A stretch of 64,000 nucleotides of DNA, taken from Roseibium sp. GTDB taxonomy: Bacteria; Pseudomonadota; Alphaproteobacteria; Rhizobiales; Stappiaceae. The position numbers and the translations under genes were made by a program. Shown here piece after piece: positions 16,457 to 24,932 of this stretch. Where the stretch lies: contig JAEPNV010000013.1 in assembly GCA_017643215.1 (NCBI GenBank), positions 62,001 through 126,000 on the forward strand, in the 5' to 3' direction. The notes beneath the pieces are model-generated. The model did no database searches. It was given only the letters and a program-made list of their open reading frames with translations, and was not told the DNA's origin. Numbering within the stretch: the stretch's first letter is position 1; each line of letters begins with the position of its first letter.

Positions 16457-17398
16457 ATGCAGGTTCGCACCCTAATCCTTCCCGGCTTTTTGGTTCTTGC
16501 GGCCACCGGCGCTGTCTTGTGGCTGACGGTCGCCGATCTTCGGACGCAGACAGTGCCGGATCGTTTGCCAAAGGCTCAACATTCAACCGCCGAAGCCAAA
16601 CCGACCGACCGAACCACACGGTCAGACGATATTCTCACGGATCGGACGGCTCTCCCAGACAGCGCTCCCCTTCCCGCAGAAATCCGAGATGTTTCTCCCG
16701 AAGGTGTTTCAGCGCCGCTGGTCACCCAAGCGTTGACACGGGTTGAACCGTCCGAGCGATACCTGGAGCTCAAGAACCCATCGCGCGCGCCGATCCCCGA
16801 CGGGCCGCTGGAGTTTCGCCGGGTCCAGGTTCTCGATTCCGCGACCCTGAAGGCCGGCGATCTCACCATCCGCATCGCCCATGTCGAGCCGCTGGCACCT
16901 GATCAGGTTTGCGCTGCCGAAACATCAACGCATTGGCCGTGCGGCCGGCGGGCGCGAACCGCGCTCCAAGGCGTAGTGCGCCAGTTTAAAATCACCTGCA
17001 CAAAAACCGAGGAGTTCGGCGCTGGCGAGATTTCGGCCGTGTGCACTCGCGGGAGGATCGATCTGGGCCAATGGCTCACGCGTTATGGGTGGGCCAATGT
17101 CGCCGATGACGCTCCTGAGACGTATTCGGCACTTGCCGCGACCGCTCGGGAAACCAAGGCCGGACAATGGCGCACGGATTGGATAAAACCGGCGGTCGAG
17201 CCGACCGCCGGAAGTTTGGAAACACTGCCGGACCTTACCGACATCCTGCCGCCAGAGGCGAGCGCAGCGCTGGAAGCGGAGGACGGGTTGGATCCGTCAT
17301 TGCCAGGAAGCCCGTATACCATTTTCGACAGGTCCGGGGCAGAGCAGCCACCATCGATTGCACCGCTCGAGGCCGGCTCGGATCTTGGTGCCGAATAA
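16457..17398 (+). CDS. Membrane-anchored SNase-fold protein, probably catalytically inactive
   Basis: A 313-aa protein. Residues about 5-26 form one transmembrane or signal-anchor helix. A polar linker follows to about residue 115, then a thermonuclease-like domain (about 120-235) and a disordered acidic C-terminus. Family landmarks are LTIRIAHVEPLAPDQVC, WPCGRRARTAL, and RIDLGQWLTRYGWANV. By alignment to staphylococcal nuclease, R35 is kept (IRI). D40-x-x-E43 has become E-P-L-A, and the GR with R87 has become GA in EEFGAGEIS, so catalysis is probably lost. It starts 23 bp after the S24 regulator and probably shares its transcript. Confidence 0.7.
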   Translation: MQVRTLILPGFLVLAATGAVLWLTVADLRTQTVPDRLPKAQHSTAEAKPTDRTTRSDDILTDRTALPDSAPLPAEIRDVSPEGVSAPLVTQALTRVEPSERYLELKNPSRAPIPDGPLEFRRVQVLDSATLKAGDLTIRIAHVEPLAPDQVCAAETSTHWPCGRRARTALQGVVRQFKITCTKTEEFGAGEISAVCTRGRIDLGQWLTRYGWANVADDAPETYSALAATARETKAGQWRTDWIKPAVEPTAGSLETLPDLTDILPPEASAALEAEDGLDPSLPGSPYTIFDRSGAEQPPSIAPLEAGSDLGAE

Positions 17399-17437
17399 CC
17401 CGCTGATGGGTCTGCGCCGCGGAGGCCATCGGGTCGC

Positions 17438-19099
17438 TCAGCTTGCCGCAAGGTCTCCGCTGAGCGCCTTTGCAATCAGGGCGCGGGTCTCGCTGATGCC
17501 ATAAAGGGCGACGAAGGACCCGAACCGGGGACCGCGCTCTTGTCCCAGTAAAAGCTGATAGAGCGCGGAGAACCAGGCAACGGATACGCCCGGACCGCCA
17601 TCGGGACCCTTCTTCTTCGGATCCTGATACTGTTCAATGGCCCTGGCAACGTCGAGAACAGCGTCTTGAATGGCCGCACCATCAGCATCGGAAGGCAAAG
17701 CGGCCAGTTTGGCATCGAGATCCATCAATGCCGCACGCTCCACGTCGTCGGGCTCTTTGAACAGTTTGTGCGGCTTCACGAAATCATCGAAGTAGCGGAT
17801 CGCGTAGCCCACAAGATCGTCCAACTCCGGGTGGCTCGACGGCGTCACGCCGGGTGCGTAGCGGGAAATGAACGCCCATAAGACATCCTTGTTTTCCGCG
17901 TTCGACGCAGAAACCAGATTGAGCAACATGGCGAATGGCACCGGCAGGTCCACCGCCGGCACGTTGCCTGAGTGAATGTGCCAAGCGGGGTTTTGCAGCT
18001 TTTGCTCAATGGGCATCGCCGCGTATTTTTGCGCGAACGTGTAGTATTCATCGACCGCCTTGGGTATGACGTCGAAGTACAATTTCTTCGCGGTTTTCGG
18101 CTTCTGGAAATTGTAGAGCGCCAGGCTTTCCGGCGCGGCATAGGTCAGCCACTCGTCGATGGTCAGGCCGTTGCCTTTGGACTTGGAAATCTTTTCACCG
18201 TTTTCGTCCAGGAACAGCTCGTAAACGAAGTGCTCCGGTGCTGTGCCACCGAGAATGTTGCAGATTTTGTCGTAGATCGGCGCGTTGGTCAGGTGGTCCT
18301 TGCCGAACATCTCGAAATCGACATCAAGCGCGGCCCACCGCATGCCAAAATCCGGTTTCCACTGCAGCTTTACGTGGCCGCCCGTTATCGGCAAGGTCAC
18401 GTCGGTGCCCTCCTCGCCTTCAAAAGTGACCGTGCCGTCCTTCGGATTCACCTCTTTCATCGGTACATACAGCACCCGCCCGGATGATGGCGAAATCGGC
18501 AGGAACGGCGAGTATGTGGCCTGACGTTCAGCTCCCAGAGTGGGCAGCATGACATCCATGATCGCCTGATATTTTTCCGCCGCGCGGATCAGGACCTCGT
18601 CAAATTTTCCGGAGGTGTAATAATCCGTCGCGCTGGCAAACTCATACTCGAAATCGAAGGTGTCGAGGAACCGCCGCAACGTGGCGTTGTTGTGGTCGGC
18701 GAAGCTTTGATAATCGCCACCAAAGGGGTTCGGCACCGCGCTCAACGGCTTGTGCAAATGCGGCTCCAGCATAGCGCGATCCGGAACGTTTTCCGGGATC
18801 TTGCGCATGCCGTCCATGTCGTCCGAAAAGCACAACAGCCGGGTCGGGATCTTGTCTTCAGTCAACAGCCGAAATGCGGTGCGGACCATTGTGGTGCGCA
18901 ACACCTCGCCGAACGTACCGATATGCGGCAATCCGGACGGTCCATAACCTGTTTCAAACAGGACCGGTTTTTCCGGATCCCGCTTTTCAACCCGTTTGAC
19001 CAGCCGGCGTGCTTCCTCAAACGGCCAGGCTTTGGACTTCTGGGCCGCCTCGACAAAGTCAGGCGATAGGTCGAGTGGCGGCAGGATTCGGTCGGTCAT
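17438..19099 (-). CDS. lysK: Lysine--tRNA ligase, class I
   Basis: A 553-aa class I aminoacyl-tRNA synthetase, the archaeal-type LysRS found in many alphaproteobacteria instead of the class II enzyme. The HIGH motif is at residues 59-62 ([13 protein letters not shown]) and the KMSKS motif at about residue 302 ([11 protein letters not shown]). The Rossmann domain also carries [13 protein letters not shown]. The C-terminal 200 residues form the helical anticodon-binding domain. Length is normal. It is monocistronic on the minus strand. The symbol lysS is also used. Confidence 0.96.
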   Translation of the reverse strand: MTDRILPPLDLSPDFVEAAQKSKAWPFEEARRLVKRVEKRDPEKPVLFETGYGPSGLPHIGTFGEVLRTTMVRTAFRLLTEDKIPTRLLCFSDDMDGMRKIPENVPDRAMLEPHLHKPLSAVPNPFGGDYQSFADHNNATLRRFLDTFDFEYEFASATDYYTSGKFDEVLIRAAEKYQAIMDVMLPTLGAERQATYSPFLPISPSSGRVLYVPMKEVNPKDGTVTFEGEEGTDVTLPITGGHVKLQWKPDFGMRWAALDVDFEMFGKDHLTNAPIYDKICNILGGTAPEHFVYELFLDENGEKISKSKGNGLTIDEWLTYAAPESLALYNFQKPKTAKKLYFDVIPKAVDEYYTFAQKYAAMPIEQKLQNPAWHIHSGNVPAVDLPVPFAMLLNLVSASNAENKDVLWAFISRYAPGVTPSSHPELDDLVGYAIRYFDDFVKPHKLFKEPDDVERAALMDLDAKLAALPSDADGAAIQDAVLDVARAIEQYQDPKKKGPDGGPGVSVAWFSALYQLLLGQERGPRFGSFVALYGISETRALIAKALSGDLAAS

Positions 19100-19440
19100 G
19101 ATGTCGGAACGGTTCTAATGTGAGGTGGTGTAGACGCCGGCACCTGGATATTCAGTCAGTGCCCGGCTCGGCGGCGCGACACTAGAGCAAAACCTATTCG
19201 GATTGAACCGCTCCGGTAGCGGTATGGCGGATTAATTCGCGCTCTGATTCAAACGCGTAGATTGCGGTTTCCAGTCGCTTCCGATCGCAAGGCCCATCAA
19301 ACCGACGGCGAGGCCTCCACAAAAGCGCGTGCTGTCCGTCAGCGACTTGCCGCACGGGCTTGACTTGAAGCCGAACCCAGGAGCGGATATGCCTCGCTCA
19401 AGGATTCATCCAATTCGCTGTTTGAAAGGCCATTCGCCCC
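19100..19440. other. 341-bp intergenic region between lysK and terB-like gene
   Basis: No ORF or RNA gene was recognised. A short dyad CCGCT CCGGT AGCGG is at about 19209-19223, within an AT-richer stretch (about 19185-19260) that resembles Rhizobiales intergenic mosaic repeats. Only one copy was noticed in the window. Promoters for both flanking genes must be here. Confidence 0.4.
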
Positions 19441-19854
19441 ATGAATAAAGACATCAGTATTCAAGAAGCACTCATTTATGTGATGGTCATCATGTCCGCC
19501 GCCGACAGCAGCATGACCGACAGCGAGTTGGCCTCTATTGGCGAAATGGTCAAGACGCTCCCCGTTTTTGAAGGCTATGACCAAGACGGCATATTGATCG
19601 CCGCACAGCGGAGCAGCGAAGTCCTTCAAGAACCGGACGGTTTGGACACGATCCTGACCCTGATTGCCGAAACGCTGCCGCGCAAGTTTTACGACACGGC
19701 CTATGCGGTCGCTGTGGATGTGGCCGCAGCCGATCTAAATCTGAAGCAGGAAGAGCTCCGGCTTCTACAGATGCTCCGCGATCGGTTTGGCCTCGACAAG
19801 TTAACCGTAGCTGCGATCGAACGCGGCGCCCAGGCCCGGCACCGCACCATGTGA
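19441..19854 (+). CDS. TerB-family (tellurite-resistance-like) protein
   Basis: A 137-aa, all-helical, acidic protein of the TerB fold (about residues 5-125). It has VMVIMSAADSSMTDSELASI near the N-terminus and VAVDVAAADLNLKQEEL about 80 residues later, the paired acidic metal-binding-type segments of the fold. No ter operon genes are near, so tellurite resistance is not implied. Stand-alone TerB proteins of this kind are frequent in Rhizobiales; function unknown. Confidence 0.8.
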   Translation: MNKDISIQEALIYVMVIMSAADSSMTDSELASIGEMVKTLPVFEGYDQDGILIAAQRSSEVLQEPDGLDTILTLIAETLPRKFYDTAYAVAVDVAAADLNLKQEELRLLQMLRDRFGLDKLTVAAIERGAQARHRTM

Positions 19855-19902
19855 CAGGAGTGGCCGGGCACTGGCAATCTGCAGCCTGTCCAGCAAATCA
19901 GG

Positions 19903-20295
19903 TCAATTCACGCTGCGGGCAACGTCCGGTAAATCCAAGGAAAACGCCGGAATATCGACATCGAATTTCGAGCCATCCGGCCGCTCCATGCCATAGGAGC
20001 CGACCATAATGCCGGAGCTTGTCTTCAACGGGCACCCGGAAGAGTATTCGAAGGTTTCGCCCGGCTGAATGACCGGTTGTTCACCGACGACGCCCGGACC
20101 GCGAACCTCCTCTGTTCGGCCGAGCGCATCTGTGATTTTCCAGTAGCGCGTGCGAAGCTGCACAGCTTCAGCGCTTTCATTGCGGATTTCGATCATGTAC
20201 GCCCAGATGTACTGACTGGACTCCGGCTTTGACTCTTCGTCCAGATAGTAAGGCTCGACCGAAACCTCAATTCCATGTGTAACTGCGCGATACAT
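19903..20295 (-). CDS. apaG: ApaG protein
   Basis: A 130-aa beta-sandwich protein of the ApaG/FBXO3 family, linked in enterobacteria to cobalt/magnesium phenotypes; its biochemical role is unsettled. Hallmarks are [75 protein letters not shown] and [10 protein letters not shown]. The frame is open further upstream, but the family start is MYRAVTHGI, with GGAG before it. It lies near metZ, as in other Rhizobiales. Confidence 0.95.
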   Translation of the reverse strand: MYRAVTHGIEVSVEPYYLDEESKPESSQYIWAYMIEIRNESAEAVQLRTRYWKITDALGRTEEVRGPGVVGEQPVIQPGETFEYSSGCPLKTSSGIMVGSYGMERPDGSKFDVDIPAFSLDLPDVARSVN

Positions 20296-20453
20296 GCTGC
20301 CTTGCTCCAGCCGTGTTGCCACGTGCCGCGTTGTTCTAAAACTGTTTGATCTGCTTATAGGGCCGATGACGCGTCCGTGAAAGGGCAGCCCTTGTTCAAT
20401 GCGGCGCAATCTCACATGTACAGCCAAACAATTGCGCGACCGGATCTGTGTTC

Positions 20454-21077
20454 ATGTTCGATGCCCGTCTCCGCCCGTTCATAGATCCGCCTCTGAACAA
20501 GGCCGGTGCTGCGCTCGCCCGTTTAGGGGTGACCGCCAACTCTGTTACGCTTGTCGGTTTCGGACTTGGAATAGGTGCCGCCCTTGCGGTTGTTTACGGT
20601 CAGTTTCTGGCCGCTTTCCTGCTCATCGCAATGAACCGTATCGCCGACGGACTGGATGGCGCCGTTGCGCGGGCGACCCGTAAAACCGATCTGGGTGGCT
20701 ATCTGGATATTGTCCTGGATTTTGCGTTTTACGGCGCCATTCCATTCGCCTTCGCGCTCTACGATCCGGCGCAAAATGCCTTGCCGGCCGCCGCGCTTTT
20801 GCTCAGTTTTTATGCGAATGGGTCGGCGTTCTTGTGCTACGCCATCATGGCGCAAAAACGCGGCATCGAAACCCGGGCGCAAGGTGTGAAATCGCTATAC
20901 TATCTGAGCGGCATTGCGGAAGGCACTGAAACGATTGCGCTTTTTCTGTTTTTTTGCCTCTGGCCAGCCGGATTTCCGGTTCTGGCATGGGCGTTTGCTG
21001 CCATCTGTTTCGTCTCGGCCGCGGCGCGGATCATCGCCGCTGCGCAGACGTTAAAAGGCACGCAATCTGAAGTTTGA
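20454..21077 (+). CDS. CDP-alcohol phosphatidyltransferase family protein
   Basis: A 207-aa inner-membrane enzyme with about six hydrophobic helices. It carries the CDP-alcohol phosphotransferase motif D-G-x2-A-R-x8-G-x3-D-x3-D, seen as DGLDGAVARATRKTDLGG then YLDIVLD, at about residues 65-90. It should transfer a phosphatidyl or related group from a CDP-alcohol to a hydroxyl acceptor in phospholipid synthesis. The closing acidic residues are intact. Whether it makes PG-P, PS or another lipid cannot be told. GTG 20448 is an alternative start. It converges with metZ (35-bp gap). Confidence 0.85.
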   Translation: MFDARLRPFIDPPLNKAGAALARLGVTANSVTLVGFGLGIGAALAVVYGQFLAAFLLIAMNRIADGLDGAVARATRKTDLGGYLDIVLDFAFYGAIPFAFALYDPAQNALPAAALLLSFYANGSAFLCYAIMAQKRGIETRAQGVKSLYYLSGIAEGTETIALFLFFCLWPAGFPVLAWAFAAICFVSAAARIIAAAQTLKGTQSEV

Positions 21078-21112
21078 GACCCAGACGCCCAGTTCAGCCA
21101 AATTCGGAGGTC

Positions 21113-22312
21113 TCAGACCGCGTTCAACGCGTTTTCAATGTCCTCCAGAAGGTCCGCGGGATCTTCCAACCCCACAGACAGACGCAATATCCCGTCCGAA
21201 ATGCCGAGTTCGGCGCGCGCATCCTCGCCGATCGACTGGTGCGTTGTCGTCGCTGGATGGGTGATCAGGCTCTTCGCATCCCCGAGATTGTTGGAAATCC
21301 TTATGATGTCCAAAGCGTTGGTGAAGCGGAACGCGGCTTCCTTTCCGCCGGCAATCTCAAATGCCACCATTGTCGATCCACCGGTCATCTGACGTTTGAC
21401 GATCTCGGCCTGGGGATGGTCCTCCCGGCCGGGATAGATGAGACGGGCGACTTTCGGCCGGTCCGCGAGAAATCCGGCGATTTGACTTGCCGAGGACGAT
21501 TGGCGTTCGACCCGCAAGGGAAGGGTTTCGAGGCCCTTCAAGAGAACCCAGGCATTGAACGGGCTCATGTGCGGACCGGTGTGTTTGACAAACGGCATCA
21601 CATCGTCGGCAATCCACTCCTCATCGCCAAGCACCACACCGCCGAGACAGCGCCCCTGCCCGTCGATGTGTTTTGTCGCCGAATACACCACAACATCTGC
21701 GCCAAGCGTTAGAGGCGCCTGATAGAGCGGAGTCGCGAAAACGTTGTCGACGATCAAGCGGGCGGCAACGGAGTGGCCAATGTCGGCAACAGCTGCAATA
21801 TCAATGACTTCCAAAGTCGGATTTGTGGGGCTTTCCAGAAAGAGTGCTTTGGTGTTCGGCCGGAGTGCGGCCTGCCACTGATCGAGGTCCGTTCCGTCGA
21901 CCAGTGTGGAGTCGACGCCGAACCGCGGCAGGAGCGTTTCGCAAATGTAGCGGCATGATCCGAACAGGGCTTTTGACGCCACAACATGGTCACCGGCTTG
22001 TACGGACGCCATCAGCGCCAAATTGACCGCCGCCATGCCACTGGCGGTGCCGCGCGCGGCTTCGGCGCCTTCCAGCGTTTTGATCCGGTCCTCGAACATT
22101 TGAACCGTGGGATTGGCGTATCGCGAATAGACGAAACCAGGATCCTCGCCATTGAACCGGGCTTCTGCTGCCTCCGCACCGGCGTACACGAATCCTTGCG
22201 TCAGAAAGATGGCCTCGGAGGTTTCACCAAATGCTGACCGCGCCGTACCTCCGTGCACAAGTTCAGTCGCCGGCCGCAAAGACCGCGTGCCGGTTTTCTT
22301 TCCACTTGTCAT
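21113..22312 (-). CDS. metZ: O-succinylhomoserine sulfhydrylase
   Basis: A 399-aa PLP enzyme of the Cys/Met metabolism family that makes homocysteine from an O-acylhomoserine and sulfide. Features: ATELVHGGTARSAFGETSEA at the N-terminus, SRYANPTVQMFEDRI, GTASGMAAVN, and the PLP lysine in VVYSATKHIDGQGRCLGGVV. The C-terminal SLGDAKSLITHPATTTH pattern is present as NLGDAKSLITHPATTTHQSI. The start is fixed by ATG 22312 (MTSGKKTG); the open frame upstream runs into the leader. A SAM-II riboswitch and a terminator hairpin precede it, so expression should fall when SAM is plentiful. This fits methionine synthesis. Confidence 0.95.
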   Translation of the reverse strand: MTSGKKTGTRSLRPATELVHGGTARSAFGETSEAIFLTQGFVYAGAEAAEARFNGEDPGFVYSRYANPTVQMFEDRIKTLEGAEAARGTASGMAAVNLALMASVQAGDHVVASKALFGSCRYICETLLPRFGVDSTLVDGTDLDQWQAALRPNTKALFLESPTNPTLEVIDIAAVADIGHSVAARLIVDNVFATPLYQAPLTLGADVVVYSATKHIDGQGRCLGGVVLGDEEWIADDVMPFVKHTGPHMSPFNAWVLLKGLETLPLRVERQSSSASQIAGFLADRPKVARLIYPGREDHPQAEIVKRQMTGGSTMVAFEIAGGKEAAFRFTNALDIIRISNNLGDAKSLITHPATTTHQSIGEDARAELGISDGILRLSVGLEDPADLLEDIENALNAV

Positions 22313-22329
22313 TTGATCCCACTCCAAAC

Positions 22330-22358
22330 GCAAAACCCCGGCCTGGGCCGGGGTTTGC
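22330..22358 (-). terminator. Riboswitch-controlled terminator hairpin in the metZ leader
   Basis: On the minus strand GCAAACCCCGGCC pairs with GGCCGGGGTTTTGC around a short CCAG loop, giving a 12-13 bp stem, 17 bp before the metZ ATG. The upstream GGGCCGGGTT at the end of the aptamer can pair with the same AACCCCGGCC strand, which is the classical antiterminator arrangement. Confidence 0.75.
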
Positions 22359-22365
22359 AACCCGG

Positions 22366-22420
22366 CCCTTTTAGCAACTTGTTTAACGTGGCTGCAAGCC
22401 GGCCGGCCCAAATCACCACG
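22366..22420 (-). ncRNA. SAM-II riboswitch upstream of metZ
   Basis: The minus strand reads CGTGGTGATTT, a GC-rich loop, then CTTGCAGCCACGTTAAAC and AAGTTGCTAAAAGGG. This matches the SAM-II aptamer. The P1 stem is CGTGG / CCACG. The conserved TGATTT, TTGCA and GCTAAA segments are in the right order, and the 3' segment closes the pseudoknot. SAM-II is known in front of met genes in alphaproteobacteria, and metZ follows at once. The loop GGGCCGGCCGG is more GC-rich than the structures I remember. Confidence 0.92.
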
Positions 22421-22433
22421 AAAGCTGCAGGTG

Positions 22434-22461
22434 GTTTAAGGCAATTGCCACCTTCCGTCAA
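22434..22461 (-). promoter_or_regulatory. Candidate metZ promoter
   Basis: On the minus strand TTGACG (22461-22456), 16-bp spacer, TTAAAC (22439-22434). This would start transcription about 7 bp before the SAM-II aptamer. The -10 element is a weak match; position relative to the riboswitch is the main support. Confidence 0.4.
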
Positions 22462-22578
22462 TTCGCTCGGGTTCCGCCACTGTCAACTGGCGGCAAATCC
22501 TGAGAAAGGCGGTTGGCGCCGGTATGCCGATCCGGTAAGCACGAACCAGAACTTTCGCGGAGCAACTGGGACAAACGC

Positions 22579-23676
22579 ATGACCATACGGCACTCTGGAA
22601 TCCTGCCCGCGCACATGATTGAAGCCCTGTTTGAAGACGGCGCAATAATGTCGGCGCACCCGCCCGTCGACGGGCAGATCCAGCCGGCGAGCCTGGATTT
22701 GCGGCTTGGCGAGACCGCGTACCGGGTCCGCGCGAGTTTTCTTCCCGGCCCGCATGTCAGCGTCGCATCTAAACTGGATGCCCTGGAGCTGCATAAGATC
22801 AGCCTGACGGATGGCGCGGTTCTTGAAACCGGATGCGTCTACATCGTGCCGCTCCAGGAGAGCCTTGCCCTTCCGGACGACATTTCCGCCACCGCAAATC
22901 CCAAAAGCTCCACGGGCCGGCTGGATGTCTTCACCCGGGTGATCGCCGACGGCGGTCTGGCGTTTGACACCGTACCATCGGGCTATCACGGCCCGCTCTT
23001 TGCCGAGATTTCTCCCCTCACCTTTCCAATTCTCGCGCGATTCGGCTCACGCCTCAGCCAGATCCGGTTTCGGCGAGGATCATCGGTGATCCCGGACCCA
23101 GATCTGAAAGAAATTCAAGCCACACAAACGCTCGTCAGCGGCGGCAACGAACGGATCGGCGGCGGCGTGCAGTTGTCCATCGACCTGGAAGGCGATGGTT
23201 CTGGGAGCCTCGTCGGATACCGGGCCAAACACCATTCCGGCCTGATCGATGTCGACCTCACCGGCGCCCAGGATCCGCTGGACTACTGGGAGCCCATCCA
23301 CCGGCGCGGCGCCCCGGAGCTTATTTTGGACCCGAACGAGTTCTATATTCTGGTCAGCCAGGAAGCCGTCCATGTGCCGCCCGATTTTGCCGCGGAGATG
23401 GTGCCGTTCGATCCGCTGGTCGGCGAGTTCCGGGTCCACTATGCCGGTTTTTTCGATCCCGGTTTCGGGCACGCGGGTGCGGGCGGCATTGGATCCCGGG
23501 CGGTCCTGGAAGTTCGCTCCCACGACGTGCCCTTCATTGTCGAGCACGGCCAGACCGTCGGCCGACTGGTTTATGAAAAAATGGCCGAGCGGCCGCGGCG
23601 GCTCTATGGTGATGGTATTGGCTCCAATTATCAGGGTCAGGCGCTGAAACTGTCCAAGCATTTCATTCAAAAGTAG
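22579..23676 (+). CDS. dcd: 2'-deoxycytidine 5'-triphosphate deaminase, long double-domain form
   Basis: A 365-aa protein of the Dcd/dUTPase fold, expected to deaminate dCTP to dUTP for thymidylate synthesis. It is about twice the usual 190 aa. The N-half has QPASLDLRLG and NPKSSTGRLDVFTR (the S-S-x-G-R active-site motif). The C-half has a second set of fold elements with HYAGFFDPGFGHAG and GQTVGRLVYEKM. This looks like an ancient duplication in which active-site parts are split between the halves. The start MTIRHSGILP is by homology. It is divergent from metZ. Confidence 0.88.
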   Translation: MTIRHSGILPAHMIEALFEDGAIMSAHPPVDGQIQPASLDLRLGETAYRVRASFLPGPHVSVASKLDALELHKISLTDGAVLETGCVYIVPLQESLALPDDISATANPKSSTGRLDVFTRVIADGGLAFDTVPSGYHGPLFAEISPLTFPILARFGSRLSQIRFRRGSSVIPDPDLKEIQATQTLVSGGNERIGGGVQLSIDLEGDGSGSLVGYRAKHHSGLIDVDLTGAQDPLDYWEPIHRRGAPELILDPNEFYILVSQEAVHVPPDFAAEMVPFDPLVGEFRVHYAGFFDPGFGHAGAGGIGSRAVLEVRSHDVPFIVEHGQTVGRLVYEKMAERPRRLYGDGIGSNYQGQALKLSKHFIQK

Positions 23677-23679
23677 TAT

Positions 23680-23708
23680 TTGACAATAATACGCTCATTC
23701 CGATTAAC
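23680..23708 (+). promoter_or_regulatory. Candidate sigma70-type promoter of the DUF4760-like gene
   Basis: TTGACA (23680-23685), 17-bp spacer, ATTAAC (23703-23708). The perfect -35 and optimal spacing stand out against the GC-rich surroundings. Predicted transcription start is near 23715, which favours ATG 23739 over GTG 23712. Confidence 0.45.
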
Positions 23709-23738
23709 ATCGTGCTTCTTGTGAAATGCGGGGCGATC

Positions 23739-24266
23739 ATGCCATCAATCGGAGAATGGGCCGCGATAGCGGCGGCTGTAGCGACCTGGATTCTCGCAGT
23801 CTTCGGGCTTTGGCAGTTGCGCGCAATCAGCGTCCAAAGCCGCGCAGCGACAGAGCAGACAACGTTGTTGGCAAATCAGGCCGTTGAACAGAACAGACGG
23901 GATCAGAAGTGGAAAACACTTGAAGCATGCCGGCTTCTTGATACCGATCCCGTTCTGGATCAGTGCACAGATCGAATTTGGTCATTAAGCGCCAATGGTA
24001 CCGACTACTCCGATATGAAACAATGCCAACGCGACATCATTAATCTATTGAACCACCTAGACGCGATTGCGATTGGGGTGAAGCAAGGGCTTTACGTCGA
24101 AGAAATTGCCCGAGACCACCTGGAAACGTGGTTTGAAAAGGTATGCGCGGAGTTTTTACGAGAAGACCGAGCAGTGCTTATCGGCCTGAATCGAAATCAT
24201 TTTCGCCAACTTATTGATCTGAATAAGAAATGGTCAAAGGTTGAAACTCACTATAAAGACTCGTAA
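23739..24266 (+). CDS. Single-span membrane protein, DUF4760-like
   Basis: A 175-aa protein with one N-terminal transmembrane helix (WAAIAAAVATWILAVFGLW, about residues 6-24), a short Gln/Ala-rich linker, and a cytoplasmic helical domain (about 50-170) with CRLLDTDPVLDQC and INLLNHLDAIAIGVKQGLY. This order fits DUF4760-type proteins of unknown function, often found in variable regions. The gene is clearly more AT-rich than its neighbours and has its own promoter-like sequence between two housekeeping genes. It may therefore be horizontally acquired. GTG 23712 is a possible earlier start. Confidence 0.6.
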   Translation: MPSIGEWAAIAAAVATWILAVFGLWQLRAISVQSRAATEQTTLLANQAVEQNRRDQKWKTLEACRLLDTDPVLDQCTDRIWSLSANGTDYSDMKQCQRDIINLLNHLDAIAIGVKQGLYVEEIARDHLETWFEKVCAEFLREDRAVLIGLNRNHFRQLIDLNKKWSKVETHYKDS

Positions 24267-24383
24267 TTTGATGCGAGAGAGGATTTGTGAATGTTCAAAG
24301 GTCAACCGAAGTTCTGATCGTAGGGCGACTGGAGGGTGCCAGAGCAATCTGGCCTGCCGAATATGTGCCGCCCCGCTAACTGC

Positions 24384-24932
24384 ATGCCGATCAATTCTAT
24401 AACCCGCGAAGCCACGGGATATCTGGAAGACCGGAAGTCCCGCTTTTTCGCGTATGTGGTGCCGTTTGCCCGATTTCCTGAACGTCTGACCGACCTGAGG
24501 TCAGAGCACCGAAAAGCCCGCCATTTTGTGACGGCGTATCGCCGTATCCTTTCAGACGGTCGGATCGTGGAAAGCGGCAAGGATGACGGCGAGCCAGCAG
24601 GCACGTCCGGAATACCAACCCTCAAAGTGTTGCAAGGTGCCAACCTGGTCGACACTGCCGTCATCGTTGTCCGCTATTTTGGCGGGATCAAACTCGGCGG
24701 TGGCGGGCTCGCCCGAGCCTATTCCGGCGCGGCCGCCGACGCGATCGCCCATGCGCAACTGGTGCCCTTTGAACGGATCGCGCGCCGCGTACTCATTGCC
24801 GGGTTCGCCGATGCCGCCGGGCTCGAGCGCCGCATTGCGGATCTACGTCTTTCCGTTGTCGATCGCGTGTTTCACGAAAGCGGTGTGACCATCGCCGTAG
24901 AGGGCCCCGAAGCGATCGTCGCCAGACTATGA
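24384..24932 (+). CDS. yigZ: IMPACT/YigZ family protein
   Basis: A 182-aa protein of the IMPACT (UPF0029) family. The N-terminal domain (about 1-115) has REATGYLEDRKSRFFAYVVP, KARHFVTAYRR, DDGEPAGTSGIPTL and VVRYFGGIKLGGGGLARAYS, the family signature. A smaller C-terminal domain follows (about 130-180). In eukaryotes IMPACT modulates translation control; the bacterial role is unclear. ATG 24363 is an alternative start. The last six bases overlap the convergent ion-channel gene. Confidence 0.9.
   Translation: MPINSITREATGYLEDRKSRFFAYVVPFARFPERLTDLRSEHRKARHFVTAYRRILSDGRIVESGKDDGEPAGTSGIPTLKVLQGANLVDTAVIVVRYFGGIKLGGGGLARAYSGAAADAIAHAQLVPFERIARRVLIAGFADAAGLERRIADLRLSVVDRVFHESGVTIAVEGPEAIVARL

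Noticed and set aside
19441-19854. Tellurite resistance determinant
   Set aside because: Only the TerB fold is present; no terA, terC, terD or terE genes accompany it.
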